NCBI GenBank assembly: GCA_947624125.1
Contig: CANQIY010000068.1
Coordinates: 1-5,218 of the forward strand
Direction of reading: 5' to 3'
DNA length: 5,218 nucleotides
DNA from: an uncultured Bacilli bacterium
GTDB taxonomy: Bacteria > Bacillota_I > Bacilli_A > RF39 > UBA660
The notes below the pieces were generated by a model that worked only from the letters and a program-made list of their open reading frames with translations, was not told the origin of the DNA and ran no database searches. Below, piece after piece: positions 1 to 5,206 of this stretch. The translations under genes and the position numbers were made by a program. Position 1 is the first letter of the stretch. The number at the start of each line of letters is the position of its first letter.

Positions 1-30
1 AAGGGAGAAAAAGTAATGCAAGTTATTAAC
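1..30 (+). repeat. Shared 5' cassette, copy A (RBS plus first five codons)
   Basis: This block holds the SD (AAGGGAG), the spacer and codons M-Q-V-I-N of the surface protein. It recurs at 5176-5206 with a single extra A in the A-run before the start (6 A instead of 5). The identity stops right after codon 5. The window begins inside it, so its upstream extent is unknown. Confidence 0.85.
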
Positions 31-2313
31 AAGAAACTAATTGTTATTTTTATATGTTTAGGTATTTTTATATTTGGTTTATTTAAATTATTTAATAAAA
101 AAGATACAAAATTAGATGAAGTAAAGCTTGATATAAGAGATACCAATAATTCATTTGCTATATATGTAGAACAAAGTGATGGCAATTATGAAGAAAGTGA
201 AAGTAAAGAATTTCCCAAAGGATATAAATATAATTATATAAAATCAAATTGTACAGGTATAGATGGTAATATAGTAAATGGAGTATTAGATTATAATAAT
301 GAAACAGGAATAGCTACAGTAGATACCAGTGATAGTTTAAATTGTTATTTATATTTTGATAAAGGAGCAGGTTTAGAAATCATAGGAAAGGAACCTAAAG
401 GTTTAAATTTAGAGACAACAAGTGATAGTGACGAATGGACAGGAATGTATCGTTTCCAAGGACAACAAAGTGAAGGAATAGAAAATTATATATGTTTTGG
501 AACGAGTGACCAAAATGAATGTAAAGCACATCCCGATAAATATATGTACAGAATAATAGGAATAGAAGAAAGTGGAAGAATAAAAGTAATAAAAAAGGAA
601 GCTTTAGAAGAAACAGACCAATGGTGGACAGATGATGCAACAAGTAAACAATGGAGTGAATCGTTAATTTTTGAGCATATAAATAATACAACATTTTTAA
701 ATAATGAAGAATTAGTTCCAAAAGGATGGGAAGATAAAATAGACAATAATAATTGGTTATTTGGAAGTATGCATAATACTAATGTTACTTATGGAGCAAA
801 ACAAAATGGTGTTGAAGTATATAAAATAGAAAGTGGCCAAAAAGAAGCACAATGGTATGAAAAAGCAAATAGTTTAGAAGATGAATATAAAGGAATTATA
901 GCACAATCTTCTATATCGTCATCTGGAGCAATATATTATTATATAACACATACAGAGAAATGGAGTGAAACAGAGTTACTTCATGAAGTAAATGCTAAAA
1001 TCGGTTTAATTAACTTAAGTGATTATTATTTATCAGTTGGTAATGATGGCAATTGCAATAGTGGAGGTAACTATAGTGAATGTCTTACAGGATGGATGCA
1101 TTTGACTAAAAATGATAATAAAAAATCAAAACAAGTTGAATGGACTATGACAAGTTATGGTCTTGCTACATTTAGGGATGGACTTATTGATGCATATGCT
1201 ATATTTACCTCTGGAAATGTTGCCCATGTTGAGATGAATAAGCAATATCTTGTTCGGCCTGCTTTTTATTTAAAATCAAACAACATGTTAAAAGAAGGAA
1301 GCGGAACAGAAGAAGACCCGTTTGTTATAGAAGATGTAACATATGAAGGAGAACCAAAAGGATTAATAGAATTTGCATCAAAAGGATTAAATATAACTAC
1401 TACAAGTGATAGTGAAGACTGGACAGGAATGTATAGATATCAAGGGCAACAAAGTGAAGGAATAGAAAATTATATATGTTTTGGAACAAGTGACAAAAAT
1501 GAATGTTTAAAAAATCAAGATAAATATATGTATCGAATAATAGGTATAGAAGAAAGTGGAAGAATTAAAGTTATCAAAAAAGAAGCACTAAAAGATGGAG
1601 ACCAATGGTGGTCAGATTATGATACCAATGTATATTGGAATGAGTCATTAATTTTTGGCCATATAAATGGCGAAAAATTTTTAAATAATAAAGAATTAGT
1701 TCCAAATGATTGGGAAGATAAAATAGACAATAATAATTGGTTATTTGGAAGTATAAATGATAATCTTGTTAATAGTACAAAACAAAGTGGAATAGAAGTA
1801 TATAAAATAGAAAGTGGAGAGAAAGAAACAGTATGGTATGAAAAAGCTGAAGAAGGTGAAAGTTATAAAGGAGTGCAAGCTAAATTATATAAAACTCCTG
1901 ATGGTCCTTATAAAGATAGAGAATTTTATTACATAGAACATACCGAAAAATGGAGTGAAACCATTATTCCTCATGAAGTAAATGCTAAGATAGGAATAAT
2001 TAATATGAGTGATTATTATTTATCAGTAAATAATGATGTTAATTGTTATAATAATACAAGTTGTTCTATAAGTTGGATGCATTTATTACAAAATGATAAT
2101 AATCCACCAATTAATGATGAATATACCATGACTCGTCTTGGGTGGAATATTAATCGTAGTAGATATGGTGTTATAGTTATTTTATCATCTATTGGTATTA
2201 GCCCGTCACTAGCGAATGGCTCATTATCTATTCGTCCTGTTTTCTTTTTAAAAAATGACATAAAAATAGTTGATGGTAATGGTAAAAGTGATGAACCATT
2301 TATAATAAATTAA
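16..2313 (+). CDS. Large signal-anchored surface protein with two tandem repeat domains
   Basis: 765 residues, complete. Residues 8-24 are a hydrophobic helix after a short basic N-terminus (signal anchor or signal peptide; no lipobox Cys), so the rest should lie outside the membrane. Residues about 47-116 form a module with a Cys pair (C79, C110) ending LNCYLYFDK. Two tandem copies of one domain follow, about 129-439 and 457-765. Each has the same landmarks in order: WTGMYR, an ENYICFGTSD..EC Cys pair, YMYRIIGIEESGRIKVI, DNNNWLFGS, THTEKWSE or EHTEKWSE, HEVNAKIG, DYYLS, WTMT or YTMT, RPxFxLK, and a final DPFVI or EPFII. From memory, this architecture occurs in uncharacterised exported proteins of uncultured gut Firmicutes, and the VRPAFYLK ending recalls DUF6273-like or C-type-lectin-like folds; that link is unverified. 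The function is unknown: adhesin or variable surface antigen is inference. The start at 16 is supported by AAGGGAG 8 bases upstream. Its promoter lies outside the window. Confidence 0.85.
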   Translation: MQVINKKLIVIFICLGIFIFGLFKLFNKKDTKLDEVKLDIRDTNNSFAIYVEQSDGNYEESESKEFPKGYKYNYIKSNCTGIDGNIVNGVLDYNNETGIATVDTSDSLNCYLYFDKGAGLEIIGKEPKGLNLETTSDSDEWTGMYRFQGQQSEGIENYICFGTSDQNECKAHPDKYMYRIIGIEESGRIKVIKKEALEETDQWWTDDATSKQWSESLIFEHINNTTFLNNEELVPKGWEDKIDNNNWLFGSMHNTNVTYGAKQNGVEVYKIESGQKEAQWYEKANSLEDEYKGIIAQSSISSSGAIYYYITHTEKWSETELLHEVNAKIGLINLSDYYLSVGNDGNCNSGGNYSECLTGWMHLTKNDNKKSKQVEWTMTSYGLATFRDGLIDAYAIFTSGNVAHVEMNKQYLVRPAFYLKSNNMLKEGSGTEEDPFVIEDVTYEGEPKGLIEFASKGLNITTTSDSEDWTGMYRYQGQQSEGIENYICFGTSDKNECLKNQDKYMYRIIGIEESGRIKVIKKEALKDGDQWWSDYDTNVYWNESLIFGHINGEKFLNNKELVPNDWEDKIDNNNWLFGSINDNLVNSTKQSGIEVYKIESGEKETVWYEKAEEGESYKGVQAKLYKTPDGPYKDREFYYIEHTEKWSETIIPHEVNAKIGIINMSDYYLSVNNDVNCYNNTSCSISWMHLLQNDNNPPINDEYTMTRLGWNINRSRYGVIVILSSIGISPSLANGSLSIRPVFFLKNDIKIVDGNGKSDEPFIIN
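400..1332 (+). repeat. Tandem domain repeat, copy 1 (within surface protein gene)
   Basis: This encodes residues 129-439 of the large surface protein. It aligns with copy 2 at an offset of 984 bases over its first half. Residues 135-197 match residues 463-525 at 55 of 63 positions. At the DNA level, identical blocks of about 40 bases occur at 463-503 and 727-770. The middle (residues about 252-310) and the end (residues about 370-412) diverge strongly from copy 2. Confidence 0.85.
1384..2310 (+). repeat. Tandem domain repeat, copy 2 (within surface protein gene)
   Basis: This encodes residues 457-765 and ends at the stop codon. The exact DNA blocks shared with copy 1 lie at 1447-1487 and 1711-1754, both shifted by 984 bases. 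The Cys pair C488/C497 corresponds to C160/C169 of copy 1, and C677/C683 to C347/C356. The two copies are joined by a linker (residues about 440-456) that repeats the EPKGL motif found before copy 1. Confidence 0.85.
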
Positions 2314-2332
2314 AAAATGTTAAATAAATGGT
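2295..2332 (+). terminator. Weak AT-rich hairpin at end of surface protein gene
   Basis: A perfect 9-bp inverted repeat (ACCATTTAT / ATAAATGGT) has a 20-base loop that spans the stop codon. There is no T-run after the right arm and the stem is AT-rich, so efficient intrinsic termination is doubtful. It could stabilise the 3' end or be chance in AT-rich DNA. Confidence 0.25.
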
Positions 2333-2358
2333 AAATTAATCCAATTCTTTGACATAAT

Positions 2359-2387
2359 TTGACATATTTTATTATATATGCTATAAT
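2359..2387 (+). promoter_or_regulatory. Strong extended -10 promoter of the SleB-like gene
   Basis: A consensus TTGACA at 2359-2364 is separated by exactly 17 bases from a consensus TATAAT at 2382-2387, which is preceded by TGC (an extended -10 TGn). A second TTGACA at 2349-2354 lies 10 bases further upstream, about one helical turn away, at too great a distance to pair with this -10. Transcription should begin near 2394, giving a leader of about 20 bases. This is the best promoter match in the window and makes the gene its own transcription unit. Confidence 0.85.
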
Positions 2388-2412
2388 TATATTGTTATTC
2401 AGGGGGATAATA

Positions 2413-3069
2413 ATGAATAATTTAATAGATATGGCGTATGCCCTCCACATTTTGTGGGGTTGGATTAAAAGTAAAATTTATGATTTAAAAATAAAATATT
2501 TCTTATTACCGATGGTTTATTTAATGATTATATTATCGGTAGTACCTACTGTAAATACTATAGTTAGTAAAGTAACATATACAACATCTAGTAGTTATAC
2601 TACAGTAGCAGTAATTAGTGAAGAAAGTAAATATGAAACTATTTTAGATAAATATAATTTAACAAAAGATGAATTCAATGTTTTAAGTGCCATTGTTTTA
2701 ACGGAAGCTGAAGCTAACTCTTATGAAGATGCTTATGCCGTTGTTAATACAATATATAATAGAACGAAAAGTAAAAATTGGATTTACTCAGTGAATAAAA
2801 GATATGGTGAAGGAAAGGGTACTAACCTTTATTACCAAGCTATATCTCCAAATCAATTCGTTGTATATCAAACAGGAACTTATAAAAAGAATTTAGGAAA
2901 TGTTACAAGTATTGGTTATAAAGCTATCATCGATTTCTTATATTCTGAAAATATTATGCATAATTATTTATCTTTTAGAGCACATACTATAAAGGTTAGT
3001 GGCAGTGAGTCATTTAGTGATGGTGGTAATAATTACTTTAATACGCTAGAAGATGCTAATAGAATATAA
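2413..3069 (+). CDS. Membrane-anchored SleB-like cell wall hydrolase
   Basis: 218 residues. Residues about 29-46 form a membrane helix after a basic stretch, and a Ser/Thr-rich linker (about 54-68) leads to the catalytic domain at about 82-210. That domain resembles the SleB / Hydrolase_2 family (lytic transglycosylases cutting peptidoglycan glycan strands). Visible landmarks are VLTEAEANSYEDAYAVVNTI at 95-114, with E98 at the expected catalytic Glu position, then NR at 116-117, SPNQF at 145-149, and GGNNYFN at 204-210 near the end. The start is ATG 2413 because AGGGGG lies 6 bases upstream and downstream of the promoter. An in-frame TTG at 2359 lies inside the -35 box and cannot be the start. 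SleB is known as a spore-cortex germination enzyme, but this family also occurs in non-sporulating bacteria. Here a vegetative wall-remodelling role outside the membrane is the safer inference. The family assignment is by motif, and overall similarity to classical SleB looks modest. Confidence 0.75.
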   Translation: MNNLIDMAYALHILWGWIKSKIYDLKIKYFLLPMVYLMIILSVVPTVNTIVSKVTYTTSSSYTTVAVISEESKYETILDKYNLTKDEFNVLSAIVLTEAEANSYEDAYAVVNTIYNRTKSKNWIYSVNKRYGEGKGTNLYYQAISPNQFVVYQTGTYKKNLGNVTSIGYKAIIDFLYSENIMHNYLSFRAHTIKVSGSESFSDGGNNYFNTLEDANRI

Positions 3070-3098
3070 AAAGAATTTAGACTTAACTAAATTCTTTT
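3069..3098. terminator. Bidirectional terminator between sleB-like gene and rnhC
   Basis: A perfect 12-bp stem (3069-3080 with 3087-3098) has a 6-base loop. On the + strand the right arm runs into TTTTT (3095-3099). Read on the - strand, the other arm ends in TTTT followed by AT-rich sequence. It therefore serves both convergent genes. The left arm begins at the last base of the sleB-like stop codon, and the right arm encodes the last residues (K-R-I) and stop of rnhC. Confidence 0.85.
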
Positions 3099-3998
3099 TA
3101 TATTACTGAAATTAAGTTTAGCAATACTTTTTAGAGAATCCATTCCTAGTTCTTCAACAATATCTTTAGCAACTTTATCAACATCTTTACCAGCTCCTTT
3201 AGGAAGAGGAAAGTGAATGCTATCTGATAATTCATCCATTTTTCTTAAAAAAATATATCTACTTATAATGGATGCACAAGCTACACTTAAAACTTGGTCT
3301 TCGGCTTTAGTCATAAAAGTTATATGCATAACTTTATTAGGAACATTTTCTAAATATTTATAATAATTTTCTGGATTACAAAATTGGTCAATAACTATTT
3401 TAGCATAACTATAATTTTTAGTCTTTAATTCATATAAAGCTTTATTATGTAAGATAGCTTTTATTTTATTCATATTATTTTCTTTACTATAATATTTATT
3501 ATAAGTTTCATTATCTAAAATCGTTGTTACATGAGGAATTTTCTTCATTATTTGGGGAGCTATTTCTAATATTTTTTCATCTGTTATTTTTTTAGAATCC
3601 CTTACTCCTAGAGTTTGTAAAAATTCAAAATTATCTTTCGATACAAAAGTAGCAGTAACAATAATTGGTCCAAAAAAATCTCCTGTTCCAACTTCATCGG
3701 AACCAATAGTGGCTACATCTAAGAAATCACTCTTTTTTTCTTCAACTTTTCCTTCTGTTCCATCAATATTAATAATTCTTTTATTTAATTTTTTTTCTAA
3801 ATCAATCCAAATATTGGCATCGATATCAGCACTAACACCCTGAAACATAATTTTGCCACTTTCATAAAAAGTTATTGTTGTATCAGCATCTTGAGCTTGG
3901 AAAATAGCATATGGTGGTGTTTTTTCTTTTCTTAAATCTTGATAGTAATCAATAATTTTCTTTTTTAAATTATCCGATACTTTAAATACAATAGTCAT
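3087..3998 (-). CDS. rnhC: Ribonuclease HIII
   Basis: 303 residues, normal for the family. It cleaves RNA in RNA-DNA hybrids (R-loops, primers) in the cytoplasm. The N-terminal part (about 1-85) is the TBP-like substrate-binding domain typical of RNase HIII, with QAQDADTTITFYESGKIMFQ. The catalytic domain starts at SDEVGTGDFFGPI, with the acidic pair D101/E102. It continues with VRDSKKIT (D134), the VIDQF acidic residue D204, and KAEDQVLSVACASIISR (E233/D234). No expected acidic residue appears lost. The start is ATG 3998 rather than the upstream in-frame ATG at 4043: an AAGAGGTG SD lies just before 3998, and the extra 15 residues are not family-like. It is divergent from cvpA across a short intergenic region, an arrangement also known in Bacillus. 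A possible promoter is at 4015-4043. Confidence 0.95.
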   Translation of the reverse strand: MTIVFKVSDNLKKKIIDYYQDLRKEKTPPYAIFQAQDADTTITFYESGKIMFQGVSADIDANIWIDLEKKLNKRIINIDGTEGKVEEKKSDFLDVATIGSDEVGTGDFFGPIIVTATFVSKDNFEFLQTLGVRDSKKITDEKILEIAPQIMKKIPHVTTILDNETYNKYYSKENNMNKIKAILHNKALYELKTKNYSYAKIVIDQFCNPENYYKYLENVPNKVMHITFMTKAEDQVLSVACASIISRYIFLRKMDELSDSIHFPLPKGAGKDVDKVAKDIVEELGMDSLKSIAKLNFSNIKRI

Positions 3999-4002
3999 TT
4001 TA

Positions 4003-4010
4003 CACCTCTT
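4003..4010 (-). promoter_or_regulatory. Ribosome binding site that fixes the rnhC start
   Basis: Read on the - strand this is AAGAGGTG, 4 bases before ATG 3998 (6 from the AGAGG core). It favours the internal start over the upstream ATG at 4043, which has no SD. Confidence 0.8.
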
Positions 4011-4014
4011 CATC

Positions 4015-4043
4015 ATTTTAACACATTTTGCTTTATTTTTCAT
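4015..4043 (-). promoter_or_regulatory. Tentative rnhC promoter
   Basis: On the - strand, ATGAAA (4038-4043) is followed after 17 bases by TAAAAT (4015-4020), with TGT as an extended -10. Transcription would start near 4008, leaving a leader of only about 10 bases that cuts into the SD. Either translation is near-leaderless or the true promoter is further upstream. Confidence 0.35.
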
Positions 4044-4055
4044 TATGAATATAAT
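4028..4055 (+). promoter_or_regulatory. Probable cvpA-trx promoter
   Basis: TTGCTT (4028-4033) lies 16 bases before TATAAT (4050-4055). A second overlapping TATAAT occupies 4055-4060. The -35 is weak and the -10 perfect. It overlaps the candidate rnhC promoter on the other strand, so the two divergent units may compete for RNA polymerase. Confidence 0.5.
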
Positions 4056-4081
4056 ATAATTTAATAGAGGAGATGGTGAGT

Positions 4082-4798
4082 TTGAGTACTTTTGTCGACA
4101 TTTTTGTCATAGCTTTTATTTTAATTGGCTTAATTTTAGGAATGAAAAAAGGACTTATTAAATCAGCAGTTAGTTTTATTGGCTTATTAGCTATTGTTAT
4201 TTTAAGTTATACATTTAGATATAAAATCGCTGAATTTTTAATTGATAAGATGCCTTTCTTTGAATTTTCCGGTTTTGAAGGTTTAACAAGTTTGAATATC
4301 TTGTTATATAATGTCATAGCATTTGTTGTTATTTTTATTGTTTTATATTGTGTATTAAATATAATTATAACAGTAACTGGTTTTATTGATACTTTGTTAA
4401 AATTTACCGTTATTTGGGTTATTCCTTCGAAAATAGGTGGCGCTATAATCGGTGCTTTAGAAGCTATAGCTTTTGTCTTTATTATTTTATTTGTACTTGC
4501 TAGTTTCAATGGAACATCAAGTATGATAAGAGGTAGTAAAGCCGCTAACTATGTTTTAGAGAAAACACCTATTATGGGTAATTTCTTATATGGTATTTCG
4601 ACCGGAGCAAGAGATATTTATAATGACATTGAAAAAATGAGAAATGATAATTTAGAAACAAAAGATATTAATAAAAGTATTATGCAAATGGAAATTAGCT
4701 ATGGTTTAATTACTTGTGAAAAAGCTCAAGAATTAGTTGATACTGGTAAAGTTGATTTAGGAGATGTAACATTTTCATGTCCTAAAGGAGGAAATTAA
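4082..4798 (+). CDS. cvpA: CvpA family membrane protein
   Basis: 238 residues from TTG 4082. Four hydrophobic segments (about 4-21, 28-44, 72-95 and 116-140) with the early GMKKGLIKS motif match the CvpA family, named for colicin V production in E. coli and widely linked to envelope processes. Its biochemical role is not established. The C-terminal part after about residue 150 is polar and probably cytoplasmic, ending CPKGGN. Start choice: AGAGGAG (4066-4072) abuts ATG 4073 with no spacing, lies 3 bases from GTG 4076 and 9 from TTG 4082. TTG gives the usual short CvpA N-terminus and the only workable SD spacing, but ATG 4073 (three residues longer) is not excluded. The last bases contain the SD of the thioredoxin gene, and the two genes overlap by one base. 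In Bacillus, cvpA sits between zapA and polX-mutS2; here none of these is next to it. Confidence 0.88.
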   Translation: MSTFVDIFVIAFILIGLILGMKKGLIKSAVSFIGLLAIVILSYTFRYKIAEFLIDKMPFFEFSGFEGLTSLNILLYNVIAFVVIFIVLYCVLNIIITVTGFIDTLLKFTVIWVIPSKIGGAIIGALEAIAFVFIILFVLASFNGTSSMIRGSKAANYVLEKTPIMGNFLYGISTGARDIYNDIEKMRNDNLETKDINKSIMQMEISYGLITCEKAQELVDTGKVDLGDVTFSCPKGGN

Positions 4799-5103
4799 TG
4801 GTTAAACATTTAGAAAATGAAAAAGATTATGATAGTTTAGTAGAAAAAGGTCTTATTTTAGTTGATTTTTATACTGAATGGTGTGGACCATGTAAAATGA
4901 TGGCTAATATTTTAGAAGATATTGACTATATGGAAGTTCTAAAAGTTGACGCTGATAAATTTGAAGATTTAGCAAGAAAATTTGGAATTATGAGTGTACC
5001 AACCCTTTTGTTTTATAAAGATGGGTTAGTAATGCAAAAAGAAATAGGTTATAGAACTCCAGAAGAATTAAAAGAAATATATGTAAAAATAAGTGGAAAT
5101 TAA
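4798..5103 (+). CDS. trxA: Thioredoxin
   Basis: 101 residues, close to the normal length of about 105. It carries the redox motif WCGPC (28-32) preceded by VDFYTE, the cis-proline loop SVPT with P68, and the KDG turn before the last beta strand (74-76). All active-site elements are intact, so it should be a cytoplasmic protein-disulfide reductase fed by thioredoxin reductase, whose gene is not in the window. No signal peptide is present. The ATG overlaps the cvpA stop (TAATG) and has a strong AAAGGAGG SD (4784-4791) 6 bases upstream, so translation is coupled to cvpA. The symbol trxA is by family; paralogues elsewhere in the genome cannot be excluded. Confidence 0.92.
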   Translation: MVKHLENEKDYDSLVEKGLILVDFYTEWCGPCKMMANILEDIDYMEVLKVDADKFEDLARKFGIMSVPTLLFYKDGLVMQKEIGYRTPEELKEIYVKISGN

Positions 5104-5123
5104 CAATACCACTTATTTTTTTT
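5085..5123 (+). terminator. Intrinsic terminator of the cvpA-trx operon
   Basis: A perfect 12-bp stem (5085-5096 with 5109-5120) has a 12-base loop holding the trx stop codon. The right arm merges into a run of eight T (5116-5123). The left arm lies in the last codons of trx. It isolates the downstream phase-variable-type promoter from operon read-through, which lets that promoter alone decide expression of the next gene. Confidence 0.85.
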
Positions 5124-5132
5124 GTTCAAAAC

Positions 5133-5160
5133 TTGACTCCGGGGGGGGGTATTATATAAT
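5133..5160 (+). promoter_or_regulatory. Promoter with G9 tract in spacer, probably phase-variable
   Basis: The -35 is TTGACT (5133-5138) and the -10 is TATAAT (5155-5160). The 16-base spacer consists of CC, nine G (5141-5149), then TATTA. Homopolymer G runs of this length slip during replication. One added G gives the optimal 17-base spacer, two give 18, and losses give 15 or less, so each slip should change promoter strength. Phase variation by homopolymer length in the -35/-10 spacer is established for mycoplasma vlp genes (poly-A) and for other bacterial surface genes. That this promoter varies in vivo is inference from the sequence. Confidence 0.8.
5141..5149. repeat. Homopolymeric G9 tract
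   Basis: Nine consecutive G, flanked by CC and T. The next longest G run in the window is five, in the SD region at 2402-2406. Its length may vary between cells, and it is also a common sequencing-error site, so nine should be taken as a consensus value. Confidence 0.9.
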
Positions 5161-5175
5161 AACAAATATAAAATA

Positions 5176-5206
5176 AAGGGAGAAAAAAGTAATGCAAGTT
5201 ATTAAC
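5176..5206 (+). repeat. Shared 5' cassette, copy B
   Basis: This matches 1-30 except for one extra A (six instead of five) before GTAATG. It includes the SD AAGGGAG and codons M-Q-V-I-N. Sequence diverges immediately after the AAC codon. It is in the same orientation as copy A. Confidence 0.85.

Noticed and set aside
395..746. Minus-strand open frames inside the large surface protein gene
   Set aside because: They lie fully within a long, repeat-supported coding frame, have no RBS or recognisable motifs, and their composition is that of an antisense shadow.
2046..2261. Minus-strand open frame of 71 codons at the end of the surface protein gene
   Set aside because: It is antisense to the conserved domain end, with no RBS or promoter and no family resemblance.
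400..2310. Diversity-generating retroelement target
   Set aside because: The variable C-terminal segments are suggestive, but no reverse transcriptase, accessory gene or template repeat is visible and the differences are not confined to A positions.
2359..2412. N-terminal extension of the SleB-like protein by 18 residues from a TTG start at 2359
   Set aside because: The TTG is the first part of the -35 box, upstream of the likely transcription start; ATG 2413 has a clear SD.
3999..4043. Longer RNase HIII start at 4043 (15 extra residues)
   Set aside because: It has no SD, the extra Lys/Met-rich residues are not family-like, and AAGAGGTG sits correctly before ATG 3998. It would also lie upstream of the candidate -10.
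4207..4509. Minus-strand open frame of 100 codons within cvpA
   Set aside because: Antisense of a membrane protein gene; the translated sequence is low-complexity Lys/Ile/Thr with no motif.
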